Source of the DNA: Endothia cerciana
Lineage: Eukaryota; Ascomycota; Sordariomycetes; Diaporthales; Cryphonectriaceae
Assembly (NCBI GenBank): GCA_026119935.1
Contig: JALRMH010000035.1
Location: 62,001-126,000, forward strand
Reading direction: 5' to 3'
DNA length: 64,000 bases
Each line of letters starts with the position of its first letter. The first letter of the stretch is position 1. Below, one piece after another: positions 23,405 to 35,568 of the stretch. The translations under genes were made by a program, and so were the position numbers. Under the pieces are notes generated by a model. The model was not told the DNA's origin and did not search any database. It saw only the letters and a list, made by a program, of their open reading frames with translations.

Positions 23405-24595
23405 AATTAGCCCTTACCTAGGTAAATCGAGCTTGAGCAAGCTTGAAGGGTCTTATAGCCAGAATTTAAACAGCGCCCGCTCCCCCCAAAGATATGCAAG
23501 TGTATCTGCAAAAAGGGACTTTATCATCTGTGTAGATCACTTGGAAACTTTTCACGAACCTATCGTAAACGTTTTTGAATAGTGAGGTCTTGTTTGTTGA
23601 TGCGAGACATGGTCACGCCGTGATGTGCATGAGCTGAAAGGCAGCGAGAACTTCCCTAGCTTACTTGAACGTATTAAACATACTATTGCTTGGAGAGGCT
23701 TGCCTGTTGAGAGCTGCGATGCATGTTAATGGAGATCGCTGACAGAGCACCCTGCGATGCTGCCGGGTGGGTTACGTCCAACGGCCTATGAGATGCATCG
23801 TAAGCGTGGTGCTGAGGCGTGTTCACGTACTACATTCCTAAACGGTTGTGAATGAATGGATGGATGGATGGCGTGATGCCTTAAGCAACCGAGACAGATC
23901 ATGGTGAGCCGTGCCTGCTCGAACGGCCCCTCGAACAGTCCTCACTAGATAGAGTCATCACGACGGGCCGCGCAGGATTATAGGGATTCCACAATTTGGA
24001 GAGGGGAAGTTCATAAGAAGACATGACATTAGGCATCAAGAAGTTGGACGCAGTCCGTGGATAGATCAGCTAAGGCCGAGATAGCAACATGTGGTGAGCT
24101 AAATCTGGAAGCAACCCCCCCCCCCCCATGGAGCTCTCAATGGACAGGCTGGGACAGCCAACGCATCTGATAAATGTTGGAACGGTAGATCCACGCTTGT
24201 TCGCGTAGGGATTGGCAGCACATGTCTCTCAGGTGTTTGCAATCCTGCCCGGCCTGGCGGTCCTTGCTCTACGTACTGTGTATCAGTGCCACGCTGTACG
24301 TGACTGGCTGGGCCACAGTGCGCCACCCGTAGGTATGGCTTTATTAATGAGTGATCATCGGAGAGCAGGCAGTTGTGGACATCTGTTAATATTACTAGAG
24401 ATCTTTCGGTCTAAATATAAGCCTCTAAGACAAAAGATAAGAGCCTCGACTCCTTGATCCCCTCTAGTCCTGGTCTAGTCCTATACAACATGAACAATTT
24501 GGCACAAGAGCATTTGAAGTCATGGATTGGTATCCGATGCAAAACACCTCTACGTCCCACCCAGATCTCCCGACTTGCAAGCAGTATTCAATTGC
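23405..24595. other. Spacer, no supported gene
   Basis: It lies between the subtilase relic and the OYE gene. It holds a C13 tract at 24115-24127 and a short ATGG repeat at about 23852-23871. No gene is supported. Confidence 0.6.
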
Positions 24596-26014
24596 TCACA
24601 ACCTGGCCATCTCGCCAATCCTTGCTGAATACCAGGCCTAAGGACAAAGAGCCGTCAGTAATGGCCCATTTCCGGCTATCGATTGTGACATAGTGTCTGA
24701 AGGCCGCCCGGGGGAAGGGGGGGGGGATGAACTGAACTTACAGACTCAGCACCGGCACCGACGCCTGGTGCAATCTTCTTCGCGATCCAGGGAGCCTTGA
24801 TCTTCTTCACGAACAGCTTGGCGTCCTCGTCCTTGACCTCGGGGTTGAAGACGATAGTCTTGGGTAGGATCGGGTTTAGGACGGCAGGGCGGGCGAGGCC
24901 GACGAGATCGCACCCACCCTCGGCCACGGCGGCCTCCATTCCCCGGCGCGTCTGGAAGCCTCCGGTGACCATGAGGGGCACGCCGGGGAACTTGTCGCGG
25001 ATGGCCTTCGCAAAGTCGAGGAAGAAGGCCTCGCGGGCCTTTGTCCGCTCAGACTTCTCATCCTCCCTGCGGGCTTGGAACATCTGGTATCCTGGGTCAG
25101 CTAGGGCGCGGCCATACATATCCGGGCGTGGCCGCCTGTCTAGCTGGGTATACCATAGGGAAGGGGGCACCCACCGTAGGGTCCTCATAGCTACCGCCGC
25201 TGACCTCCAGGAAGTCGACGCCCGCGTCCACGATCGCCTGCAGCTGCTCGATGCAGTCCTTGAGTTCCGGCTCCGACTGGTGGTCGACGCTGTTCAGCTT
25301 GATGCCGATGGTGAAGCCCCTGGGCGTCGCCTCCCTCATCGCCCTGATGATGTCGACGACGATCTTGGCCCGGCCCACCGGGCTCCCGCCGTACGCGTCG
25401 GTCCTCCTGTTGACCTTGGGGCTCAGGAACTGCGCGAGCAGGTACCCGTGCGCGGCGTGGACCTCGGCGCCGTCGAAGCCCGCCTCGGCGCTGACGCGCG
25501 CGGTGGCCGCGAACCTCCGCACAACGTCCTCGATGTCGGCGGCGGTCATGGCCCGGGGCGTGCCGAAGACCACGGCGGAGGCGAGCCGAGCCAGGAGGCC
25601 CGTGCCGAGCTGCAGCGGCACCGCCGACGGCGCGAGGTTCTTGTCGAAGAAGCCCCTCCTGCCGGCGCCCAGCGGGGACTGCCGGCCCGGGTGGTTGATC
25701 TGCACCACGGTCGGCGAGCCGCCGGCCGCGCCCTTGGTGGCCCTGGCCCAGCCCTTCCAGGCCTCGAGCATCTTGGCCTCGTCGTCCAGCAGGACGACGT
25801 CCCCCGGCTGCCCGAGGTAGCGCTCGTCCGTCGCCACGTTGCCCGTCAGGACGAGGCCCCACCCGCCGTCCGCCCACACCGAGTACGCGCCTTTGAGCGC
25901 CGGGCTCGGCAGGCCGTCCTTGCAGAGCGCCTCTGCCATGGCGGCCTTCACGAGGCGGTTCGGCAGGACGAGCCCGCTGGGGAGGGTTATGGGCTTCGAG
26001 ATCTGGAGATCCAT
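24596..26014 (-). CDS. Old Yellow Enzyme-like NADH:flavin oxidoreductase
   Basis: Three exons (26014-25175, 25083-24742, 24637-24596) joined in phase 0 by introns of 91 nt (CTACG|GTGGGT ... ACCAG|ATG) and 104 nt (GAGTCT|GTAAGT ... CCTTAG|GCC) give 407 residues. The family is a TIM barrel with FMN that reduces activated C=C bonds with NAD(P)H. Seen motifs: NRLVKAAMAE near residue 18, VVQINHPGRQSP near 107, the substrate-binding pair HAAHGYLLAQFLSPKVNRR near 188, GIKLNSVDHQ near 240, LEVSGGSYEDP near 270, and the flavin phosphate site MVTGGFQTRRGME and DLVGLARP in exon 2. The tiny last exon encodes AWYSARIGEMARL, matching the WY-containing tail usual in this group. A TATA-like element lies about 80 nt upstream. 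Fungal relatives occur in catabolic and secondary metabolic settings. Confidence 0.93.
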
Positions 26015-28167
26015 GGCTGATCCGTCGGTGGTGAAAATGGGTAATCGGATGGCTTGTTGTTTTTCCTTCTTTTTTCCTTTCTAGGGCGCCGTAAATATAT
26101 ATCTTGCTGGACTGCAGACGGGGATCGGAGATCACGAGCGCTTCGGGAGGCCTAGAACGCCTTGAAACCCTCCACGATCTGAAAGACACGCAGATGTCGA
26201 AGTTTGTAAATAATGATGAGCTTTCCGAAACCCCCCCAGGAATTAAAAGAGGACCTGCTGTTTTCCCTCCCGGGTGTTTGTAGTATCTGAGTAGCGCAAG
26301 GGGTCCCGCTAGTTTTTCCCAACTGACGCCAGCGCCGCCACCGTCTACCGCGGGCACACTGAATGTGAGCGCATATATATACCATAACATACCATAGTCG
26401 TGTTGTGATCATCAAAAAGGGGGGGGGCTCCCTGTGGTCGATGAAACACTTGCGGCGCAGGCTCTGATTGGGCCGTCTTGCCCATTCGCCGTTAAAGATT
26501 TTCAAGCATGCCGAGGTTCCTTTCGTCTTTGTAATCCGTCTAGCATGTTCCGCAGCGGTTACTAGTCATGGCACGTAATTATGGCACAACGATCCCTCCG
26601 ACGGACCCAGGAGATGCCCTGAATTTTTGGTATCTTATTTTTGAAAGAAAGAAGAAAAAGAAAAAATTTGCCGCTTTGGTGGGCTTCAAGCTTCCTATTG
26701 CCCGCCTCGAGTCTTGTGGAAATCCGTATAACAAAGCCGCGCCGTCATATGCATGCTAGATAGAGGTCGTTGAGTACATCCCGCGGAGCCGCATGGCTGG
26801 GCGGAAGCGTCAAATCCCCTTCGTTCAGAAACAGGGGTAAATCCATGTAGAGCGCCGCGTGGGAAATCTATCACATTCCCCCCCCCCCCCCCACTCTCAG
26901 AAGGGGGCGCCGGTATTTGGGGGGAAAAAAGGAACCCGCTCGCAGGGCTAGCAGTCACACTGGACTTCCCCCACGGTCAACCGACGACCACAACGCCTTT
27001 CGACCCTCCCCCCCTTCTCGGTCTTGGGAACGGACACTCTCGACGGGTCCGTGCTGTTGCTCTGCTGCTCTGGAAATACGCTCCCTCCTCAAAACGTAGT
27101 TACCTGTTAGGACCTCCAGCTCGTCGTGTCCCATCCATGGTGATCACGGTTGAGGCGTTCAGAACTGTCAGTGTGACGGCCTGATACAGGTGCTATCGGG
27201 TCCGTATTGCCTTCTGAGATAGCGACAGAGTGTATCCTCGTTCGCCCTGCTTGGGAAGTAGAAACAAAACATGTAGACAATAGATCCATTTGGACAAGGC
27301 GTAATTACATGGTGGTGACGGAAGCGGAGAGGGTCATTACGTCAGGCAGGGAGCCTGGCTACGAGGTCGAGTTGTATGTTGTATGTGACAGCTCTCAAAA
27401 GGATGGCCATCCCCAGTTTGCTGGCTAGGAGTGATGTGGTCTTTATGGCTGCATAGGGGGTGGCCTCTTACATTGTAAGAAGCACGTGGTACACGCGCAT
27501 ACTATGCATACAAGTCGTCCCCGTTGCAACCCTGGCTTCATCGATTGGGTCCACATGCACATACATATAAGTACGCCTTTCACGAAACTGCCTAAAAGCC
27601 AAAGTACGGTGGCTGCCATATATTTTCAGGGGTCAACATCAGGTGGGCGTACCGGCAGGCAGGAAGCCAAGCTACTACTAACAGCACCACTAAGAAGAGG
27701 CCATGCTTTGGCCATCACATATGGGACCACGGTGAGATGTTTCGAGGCTGCCCCGATGGTTCTGGCCGGCTTGGCCGCATTCTCTGGTGAGGTGAACACA
27801 ATCTAAGGAATTAAAAGACGGAAAACACCGCTGTCATAATGGTATATCATGCGAGTGCAAGTGGTCTAGAATGCTTGAACTCTCAACGTGGCAGCTCTAG
27901 GTGTGTCAAAATGCGCCACGTCTTCCTCGTGGGCGTTCACACCTTGGGAGTTTACTCCGAAATCGTGAGCTGGCTTGCAGAAACCTTTGGTTCAAATGAG
28001 CCATTCCCCCCCCCCCCCCCAAACTCCGCGTCGTAAATGTACCGTCGTGTACCATAGGACCCCCTAAGCCAGATCTCGTTTTGGATCTGAGATAGCACCT
28101 CGCCAGGTGGAGGGGTCTCGACTGACACCAAACCCCTGGACTTGCACACACGAGTCTCCGGCTGGGC
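26015..28167. other. Spacer with C15 and C14 tracts, no supported gene
   Basis: It contains the OYE promoter at its left end, a C tract at 26878-26892 and another at 28007-28020. A purine-rich patch lies at 26640-26670. Short frames at 27100-27800 carry no recognisable domain. Confidence 0.55.
26092..26102 (-). promoter_or_regulatory. TATA-like element of the OYE gene
   Basis: On the minus strand the sequence reads ATATATATTTA, 78-88 nt upstream of the ATG at 26014. This is a plausible core promoter position for a fungal gene; it was not tested. Confidence 0.4.
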
Positions 28168-29175
28168 TTACATGAGTCCAGTCCACCTCGAAATGTAACC
28201 GAAAAGCATCCAGACGCAGGCAAGAGCGAGGACAGAGACAAAGGCCTTGACGACGGCGTCTCTGATCTTGCGGTTATTGCGACCCCGTAGTCCCGCCCGG
28301 AAATCGCTCGCGCTGTTTGTGAATGGGAAGGGCATGTCGGGTATGTCCTCGCCCAGGAACTTACAGAGGGGTTCCCAGCCCTGGCTGACGTCGTATTCGA
28401 GCAGGCGGTTGCTGGGGACGAGCTCGCGGACCAGACTGTAGTGGGCCTGGTATACCTCCTTGCCCCGGTTCTCGAAGTCACCCTGGAACAGGCGGTCCCA
28501 GAGGAGGAGAAGCATCGGCCTGTAGAGGGAGAACGCCCAGTCGAAATGGGAGATGATCTGAGACGTCTCATCCATGATGCCCTTATAGATCGTCTTGGTA
28601 GTAGACCTGCGAGAGCGCCGTATTAATCAGGTGACACTACCGAAGGCGGCCCGGCGACCTGCGCGCCCCGCGGGGTCGGGAAGGAGCATACCTATGCCAG
28701 GAGTCAGGATCACGATTTGTGAGGATGACCTTGGCGTTCGGGTAGGCTGCTATCAGCTCGGGAGCAAAAGCAGCGGCCGGCAGATCGCAGACGGCCTGAC
28801 AATGGCCAAGCAGCTGATCCCACTCTGCCTTGCCAAACTCGCCCTCGCCGTCCCACTTGGCCCGTATGGCCCGCATCCACATCTGGCAATCGCGAGGGGT
28901 CTCGGTGCTGGCGGCGCGCATGTGGTAGGTCTCGAGGTATCCAAGAGACCGCAGGGCTGTGCGGACGGCTGTGAGGAGGACAATGGTGTCAGCATCTGGG
29001 GGTGTCCCGAGCGAGACTGCTGTAGACATATCGTGACGTGCTTACACATGGTTCCGGTGCGGCAGAGACCCAGAACCAGGACCTTCATGGGGACGATGCG
29101 TCTGCATTGTGACCTATCGATATCTGTCCCATCCTGAACGAGGACGGGCGTCCCGCGCATGCCAAAGCCGGCCAT
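28168..29175 (-). CDS. P-loop sulfotransferase-family protein with C-terminal membrane anchor
   Basis: Three exons (29175-29046, 28968-28692, 28606-28168) with introns of 77 nt (ATGT|GTAAGC ... CTCACAG|CC) and 85 nt (CATAG|GTATGC ... TCGCAG|GT) give 281 residues. The joined sequence shows the PAPS-binding P-loop-like start KVLVLGLCRTGTMS near residues 31-44, then SLGYLETYHM, EWDQLLGHCQAVCDLPA, AYPNAKVILTNRDPDSWHR near 130 and HFDWAFSLYRP. These are the signature of the widespread fungal sulfotransferase-like family, often misannotated as NAD-dependent epimerase. The C-terminus has one strong hydrophobic helix (AFVSVLALACVWMLFGYI, about residues 258-275), predicting a tail-anchored membrane protein. 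The acceptor substrate is unknown, and catalytic sulfotransfer has not been shown for most of the family. The first intron falls inside the P-loop region, which only reads correctly when spliced. Confidence 0.92.
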
Positions 29176-29813
29176 GTCGTGCGGTCGGCGCTGAGAGCTG
29201 GTATCCAACCGTCGTGGTGGTGGTGATGGTGGTGTTGGATGAAGGACGAGGGGGAGGTGAACATTTAAAGACTGCCAAGTACTTCCAGGGGTTTGGCACT
29301 GATTTTCTTGGGTCGCCGCAGTGCCAATTGGGTCGGGAACGCAGGTGGTCAAGCTGGTGACGTGACGTTGACGTTTCTTGCTCCGTGGAAGGCAGGTAGG
29401 GAAGCAGGCAGGTCGGGCCAGAAGCACACACGGGGGTTGGAAATAAAAATGGACAGCCAAGTTGACCCTGTCTAGTGCCCAGGGCTGATGTTCTGTGCTG
29501 TTTGCGTTGAAAAAATTGGCCGTCTGGTCTAGTCTGTCGGCTGCTGTGATCACAAGCGAGTGAGGTGATGTCCGTGGGCCCCCCTTTTCCAGCTGTCCTG
29601 AACTGGCTGGACTTTTATCTGCTGGTGGTCGACTTACGTCCGGTTGCCAAGAGCAGAATCCTTCGGGATAGGAAAGGGCAATGAATGCCCACACTACCCC
29701 GTACCGTGGAGACTAAGGTTGGCGGGTAGGTCCACTTGAGGTGTTGGGAGAGGAAGGCCAAAATATCGTGCTCTCCCGGTTGACTTCCGACGAGAGCTGG
29801 TGTGAGAAGAGAG

Positions 29814-29912
29814 AGATGGGGTGAGAGAGTGAGAGAGTGAGAGAGTGAGTGAGTGAGTGGGTGGGTGGGTGAGTGGGTGAGTGGGTGACGGTGAGTGGGT
29901 GACAGTGAGAGA
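29814..29912. repeat. GAGA/GAGT/GGGT microsatellite
   Basis: A purine-rich array of GAGAGT units grading into GAGT and GGGT units over about 100 nt. Confidence 0.85.
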
Positions 29913-31147
29913 ATGAAGACAGACGCCGTATGGGATACTATTGTAGATCTCAGGGAAGGAGGGAAACATTGAAGTAACAAAGTACCAGGGCAATTTCAAT
30001 GTTCGGGCTTGTCGTCCCATCCCTGTCGAGCATGCCCTCCAGCCTGCAGGGGTGAAATCTCGGTACCGTGTACCACGTAGGGAATGGCAACAGGGGGCTC
30101 AAGGCTGTACCCCGGGTACGTAGATAGTCGCCTAAGCAGGCACTGCAGGGGAAGGGAAGACGGGGTGGGTGTGGTGGGGCTAGCCTGAGCCAGTGGGGAC
30201 CCGGTAGGGCCAGTGGGGGACAGGACAGTGAGTGAGCAGCGGCGTTGGGTGCTGGGAAGTAACAGAAGGCAAGGCTACGGCACCCATACCGCTCCCGACC
30301 TGCCTACCGCATACATACAGGTCAGGTATCCTGACTAGAGGGGGCAGACGCTGCAGTGGTGCGTCGTCACAGGGCGTGGGCCTCATTCCTCCACATATCT
30401 TGCATCCTCGCCAGGGCGAGAACAGAGGACCAGAGCACCGGGCACACTGTGCAGCCTGGCGATATGATTTGCTACTGTAGGCCAGACGACATCCAACACT
30501 ATAACACGCCGGGGACAGTAACCATCAGGATAATCCCTGCCACAACGTTGGGATGGGGGTTTCCCAGACTTCGCCGTTTTATCGGTTCTTTTTATACTAG
30601 AATCGCCGTACCGAACGGGCGCCGACCTGGCGTGATGCCAAGAGGATATGTCTGATTGACCATGGGACGATGTTTAAGTGTGCTCTCCGGATCTACCGTG
30701 ACACTGCTTGTGCCCGTCTCACATACGGGACGGCTTACGACGACACCACAGCCAGGTCAGAGAAGGAGGGGTCAACACAACGGCAACAGATCTCGAACCG
30801 GCTGACCGCCTGGGAAATTAGACATGTAATCTTTTGTCAGCCGCGTCATATCTGGAGACGGGTCTGCACCACCCGCTGCGGCACAGAGACTAAGAGAGGG
30901 AAGCGATGCGTAATACACGAAGTAGCAGCCCGGATCGGCATCACTTGAAGGCCTGTTTCCACAAACCAAGACAGCCAGCCGACCTGCCCGAACCACCAAT
31001 TTACCCTGTGGGCTGTGGACGGAGTACCCTGGGTCATGCCTTGGCTGGGAAGGGCACGCATTTAGGAACATGATATTGGAACACTGTTTCGGCATATTCC
31101 TGACAGGTCCGTAACGCCGGACGCGCAGCATCTTCGACCACTCCAAG

Positions 31148-31222
31148 CAGCTTTTCTTTTCTTTTCTTTTTTTAGAAAAAACCCCAAAAAACCCTCCAAA
31201 AAACCCCCCAAAAAAACCCAAA
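31148..31222. repeat. TTTTC array followed by A-run/C-run array
   Basis: Several TTTTC units are followed by alternating runs of five to seven A and three to six C. The composition differs sharply from the flanks. Confidence 0.8.
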
Positions 31223-32117
31223 AGGATATCATGTCATCCGGAAAGTCCCTAGATGGAAGAAGTGTCTCATGAAAAGACGTGGTTAGAGGTTATCTAGCAT
31301 ATCAACGCAGGTCGATATCCTGTTTCTGAAATTTGAGCCAGGCAAGCAAGCACACCCACCCACACACCACCCACACAACCCCCCAAGTTGGTGTCTCTGG
31401 CCGGCGTCTCGGCAAGCTTCTGGCAGATATGCCATTGGTCGGCCCCGTGATGTCGTGGTGACACGGGATCGGCCACGGGCGTACAAAGCGCTGGTCGGCT
31501 ATCGCACCCGCTCCTTGATAGAGGATAGTAGCACGTAGGCCTGCCACCTGTCTGCAACCCAGACACTCCTTCCACAGTCCGTTGCTGCATGCCGTCTCGA
31601 CAAAAGAAGTCTTTCACCGGTGCGGTATCGCAACCCCAGCCATGCGACGACGACACCGGAGATGGCGGGTCGGAGTTCGGAGGCCGGCCAGCTGGGACGG
31701 ACCGATCGATCGTCTTACAGGCCCGCCCCCAGGTCCCAAACCTCAGTAGCGGCGTTGGACCCCTGTAGGCTTGCGCAATCAACCCGTAAACGTGCGAGGC
31801 AAGCTTCTAGCTATGTTACAGATCAGGTCAAGGGGCGACGGGGGTCGCAGGCTGCTTCAGCCTCTGGACGAACAAACACATCTGCTGTGGTAATTATCCA
31901 CGGGCGCGGCCCCAGTTTTCTCGGCTTCCGGCACGGAGGGTACGGGGCCAGCTTTCTGGGTGATCTCTTGCAACGGCTCATCAAACAGGTGTGTGTGTAG
32001 AGGAGCCACTGTTCATGCCGATGTGATGATCCAAGGGTGGGTGGACAGGAGAGAGAGAGCATACCAGGGGACATACTAGAGTAATAAAGTTATGGGGTAT
32101 GGGATACACAGTATCCG

Positions 32118-32171
32118 AGGTATCAGGGTATCGGGGTATCGGGGTATCAGGGTATCAGGGTATCAGGGTAC
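32118..32171. repeat. GGGTATCA/GGGTATCG octamer array
   Basis: About six tandem copies of an 8-nt unit, GGTATCAG or GGTATCGG, with a degenerate copy on the left (GTATCCGA). Confidence 0.9.
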
Positions 32172-32656
32172 ATAGTACTACCAGTACGTTCCCTCAGGGT
32201 GTGGAAGCTGGGTAGCCCCTGTCCTTTCCGGAACTGGCGGGTTACACAACACAACCTACACCAACTTGCGCCTTCCCTTTCAAGGCCTGTTCTGTCCTCT
32301 GCAGCCGACAACCGGACCATCGGTTTCCCAAAGGCACAGCCTCATGTCAGGTTATACACACCGTGGTAGAGATTATCTGTGTCTTGTCGACTTTGTGATA
32401 ATCAGAGGTATGATCGACCCACCGGCCTCTGGCCCTGTGGGGAGGTGAATGTAATCATGACCCGTCTTTTCTCCTCTGATTAGGGACCCCCAACGTCACT
32501 CCTGCTCCCATCCCATGCCATCCGCATCCCCACCCCTGCCACCTGTCCTACTGCCGTTGTAAAGTAAGGTACATACCACATTCACTGGGAGCTGCCTGGC
32601 TGCTATTGTCCTTGTCTCGTTCCCAATTGTGCACCCTGGCCCAACCTGATCTTATC

Positions 32657-32697
32657 CAGCCCAGCCCAGCCCAGCCCAGCCAAGCCCAGCCAAGCCC
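32657..32697. repeat. CAGCC/CAAGC pentamer array
   Basis: Tandem AGCCC units with two AGCCA variants. Confidence 0.85.
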
Positions 32698-33154
32698 GAC
32701 GGGAAGACAACAGCTCCCTCCCGACCAGCAAACAGCGGCAGCGCCGGTACGAGCCCCGTCATCATCCGTACGTACGGAGGAAGCAGTCCGCCTGTTGTGC
32801 CGTGTGCCGTATGCTATTCCCGTGTCACCACCTGCCTGGACGCGAAAAAGCAGCTGTAAACTTGTGACACTCGTGCGCTCCTTTGTATACAGGGCAGCCG
32901 AACGAGGTGTCACCGTGCAATACGTCTGCCCCCTGAACAGCCGCGAGCCAACTCATTTTCTGTGAGGAGGTGGGTGTGGAGCCCGGTCTGGACGACACGA
33001 CACAAGTGCGATACGCTTGGGTGGAAGGACGAGGTAGCAGCATCGACCACGGGTCACATCTCACATAGCACGCTCGGTCATCTCGGCCCCCCCCCCCCCC
33101 TCTCTCCCACACACACACACTCAAGGTCTGGGTCTGTGGATCGCAGGCTTCAGA

Positions 33155-34590
33155 ATGGGCCTCCATGAGAAGGAAGCGGCTCAGCCTTTCCTCCACGGCG
33201 GCCACGGGGACGACTCCAGAGATGGCTCGCTGGAGCTGCCAGAGCTCAGCCGTCGCCACACCAGCGAGGACGGCCAGGCTGACGATCCTGCACCGTCGGG
33301 CAGGCCGCCGGCCCAGTTCGAGTATGAGGAGGGCAGGGAATTCAGCCAGAAGCCCTCATCCCCGAAAAAGAAGTCGGCCACCCACGCCATCGTTTTCATG
33401 TTGGGCGCGCAGGTCTTCAGTGCCTCCATGAACGTCTCTATCCGGCTGCTGGAGAATGCTTCTACCCACCTCCACCCACTGCAGGTAGGTATCTCGATCC
33501 TAGGTTCACTATAGGCTCACGTGTGGTGGTTGATGGTGGTCGGAGGATGTTGCAGGGCTGACGCCGGCGGCACCACAGATTTTGTTTGTACGCATGAGCG
33601 TCACCACGGTCGGCATCACCCTGTGGTTATGGAGGCAGAGCAAGCCCAACAACATCCTCGGAAGGAAGGAGAATCGTCTTCTGCTTCTCGTCAGGGCATT
33701 CGGTGGATTTCTGGGCGTCTTCGGGCTCTACTGTACGCCCCCCAGGCCCCGTTCGGCTGACACTTGGGCTGAACACATTCCTGCAGATTCCTTGAGATAT
33801 CTCAACCTCAGCGAGGCAACCGTCATCACGTTCATGATGCCCCTTGTTGCCAGCTTTGGCGGCTACATGCTGCTCGGCTCCCCGTTCTCGTGGTTCGAGA
33901 TCCTGCTCTCCATCATATCCCTCTTCGGGGTCCTGCTTGTAGCGAGCCCGGATGCCCTCTTTGCCGCTGGTGGGACCGTCACGGCCGTGGACGACCCCGA
34001 CGCGGGAGGTCTGGCGCCTCGCATCTGGGCCATCTGCGTGGGACTGCTGGGGGTCTGCGGGTCGGCCGCAGCGTTCCTCTGCATGTCTGCCATTGGCAAG
34101 ACAGAGAACCCTCTGACAGTCGTCAACTATTTCGCGGCCCTGTGCACGGTTGTCAGCTGCGTTGCGCTGATTGTGCTGCCCGGCCTTGGTTTCAAGACCC
34201 CCCGAGATATCTGGGAGTGGCTGCTGTTGTTCTTCAGCGGCTTCAGCGGCTTCTTGATGGTGGGTCCTCCGCCCCTGTGTGATGATAGCTCACCTCGACT
34301 TATGATCCTCAACATCCCGTCCATCCCATCCTGGCTGACCATTGAAACCCTCACAGCAATTCCTCATAACGCTGTCACTGCAGGCCGAGAAATCCCTTGT
34401 GGCAGTGAACATGGTCTACACACAGATCGTCTTCGCCCTCGCCCTGGATGGCATCGTCTTCCATACCATGCCGCACGCCGTGTCCCTCGTGGGCTGTGCC
34501 CTGATCTGCGGATCGGCCGTCTTCCTGGCATGGCACAAGACGAGGGCGAAAAAGAAGACAGGGAGCCCGGAGGAGAGGCCCCGACGATAA
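33155..34590 (+). CDS. EamA/DMT-superfamily transporter (SLC35G-like)
   Basis: Four exons (33155-33484, 33579-33732, 33787-34259, 34357-34590) give 396 residues. Introns are 94, 54 and 97 nt, with ends CTGCAG|GTAGGT ... CCACAG|ATT, CTACT|GTACGC ... CTGCAG|AT and TTGATG|GTGGGT ... CCTCACAG|CAA. The N-terminal 75 residues are acidic and hydrophilic. About ten hydrophobic helices in two EamA-like repeats follow, with motifs NVSIRLLE, LQ/ILFVRMSVTTV, RAFGGFLGVFGLYY, YLNLSEATVITFMMPLVA and LQAEKSLVAVNMVYTQIVFA, as in fungal SLC35G/RarD-like carriers. The third acceptor was chosen at 34356 rather than 34381 because it restores QFLITLSL in the penultimate helix. It likely acts in an internal or plasma membrane; the substrate is unknown. 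Confidence 0.92.
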
Positions 34591-35058
34591 CGCTGTCATT
34601 TTGCACGTATTCTAGTCCGAGGCACGATGTCATGTAACGCGGTGTGAATAACGATACCCCCCCCCCCGGTATAGAATGAATATACACGTTAGACGCCTCA
34701 TGATCCGCGAGCCTCGTGACCTAAGGATGGGTTTTAGTGGCCCGTTCAAGGCTAAGATGCCACCTGGACCTGCGCAGAGCAGGGCTGCTAGAGGTTATGC
34801 ACACTGCTGGCTGTTTGCGGGGGTGGAAACAAGAGCTGCCGGGATGCGGTCGGTGCCACCGGAGACTCTCGGCCGCCGGAAGACTGCGCACGGGCCAATT
34901 CTCGCCCTTGAAACGTGAGAAAAACCACTTCAGACTTCATCCATGGATCCGCGAATGCGAGCATGAGATTATACATGAACGAACGACAGTCTCAACAGCC
35001 GATTGGACATCCAAACCGACGTAGTGAGCGTCTCGAGAGGGACTTCAGCTGACCACCC
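34591..35058. other. Spacer with C11 tract
   Basis: Tandem-gene spacer with a C tract at 34657-34667 soon after the transporter stop. It presumably holds the promoter of the DUF7704 gene; no element stands out. Confidence 0.6.
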
Positions 35059-35568
35059 ATGGCGTCACAAGCACAGCAGCAGCCGGTGGGCTTCCGCCTG
35101 CCTCTGCCCTACCGCGCTTTCTTCCTCTTCATCGAGCCCGTCTCAGCCCTCGTCGGCGCGTACTACGCCCACTTCCAGCAGCGTGACTACCTGCTGCTCA
35201 CCCACGCCTCCTCCGCGCCCGTCCTGACCCCCATCCCGACCGGCACCTCCATCGTCCTCTCCCAGCTCGCAAACCTCTACCTCCTCTTCGCCCTCAACGA
35301 GGCACTGGTCCTCCGGTCCAGCTCCGACCTGCGCGTCTGGAGGACCGTCCTGTCCGTCCTGCTCCTGGCCGACCTCGGCCACCTGTACACCATCAGGGCC
35401 CTGGGCCCAGACGTGTACCTGCCCTGGAACTTTGCGAGGTGGAACGCCATCGACTGGGGCAACATCCCGTTCGTCTACCTCGGCGCCGGCATGAGGACCG
35501 CGTTCCTCGCAGGTGTGGGCCTGGGGAGGTCGGACAGGAAACCTTCCGGGACCGATAAGACGGGCTAG
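35059..35568 (+). CDS. DUF7704-type fungal membrane protein
   Basis: Single-exon 169-residue protein with four hydrophobic helices: FFLFIEPVSALVGAYYAHF (about residues 21-39), IVLSQLANLYLLFALNEALV (66-85), VLSVLLLADLGHLYTI (97-112) and PFVYLGAGMRTAFLAGVGL (137-155). The motifs FIEPVSALVGAYYA, LLFALNEA, ADLGHLY and NIPFVYLGAGMRTAFL fit the small fungal DUF7704 family as I know it. No enzymatic function is known. Family members often sit beside metabolic genes. Here the neighbours are a transporter upstream and an iron-containing alcohol dehydrogenase downstream, on the same strand. A short basic cytosolic tail follows the last helix. Confidence 0.85.
   Translation: MASQAQQQPVGFRLPLPYRAFFLFIEPVSALVGAYYAHFQQRDYLLLTHASSAPVLTPIPTGTSIVLSQLANLYLLFALNEALVLRSSSDLRVWRTVLSVLLLADLGHLYTIRALGPDVYLPWNFARWNAIDWGNIPFVYLGAGMRTAFLAGVGLGRSDRKPSGTDKTG

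Larger units (their letters stand above)
29176..33154. other. 4-kb gene-free, repeat-rich spacer
   Basis: No frame shows a domain or a believable exon set. The stretch carries several microsatellite-like arrays (listed separately) and a C14 tract at 33087-33100 next to a CA run, about 55 nt upstream of the transporter start codon. Confidence 0.6.

Noticed and set aside
24797..26020. 407-codon plus-strand frame opposite the OYE gene, and similar frames opposite the MDR reductase (37837-38835), the GH43 gene (563-1450) and the Ap4A phosphorylase (60653-61609)
   Set aside because: All are antisense or off-frame shadows of GC-rich genes, with Arg/Pro/Ala-biased composition and no motifs.
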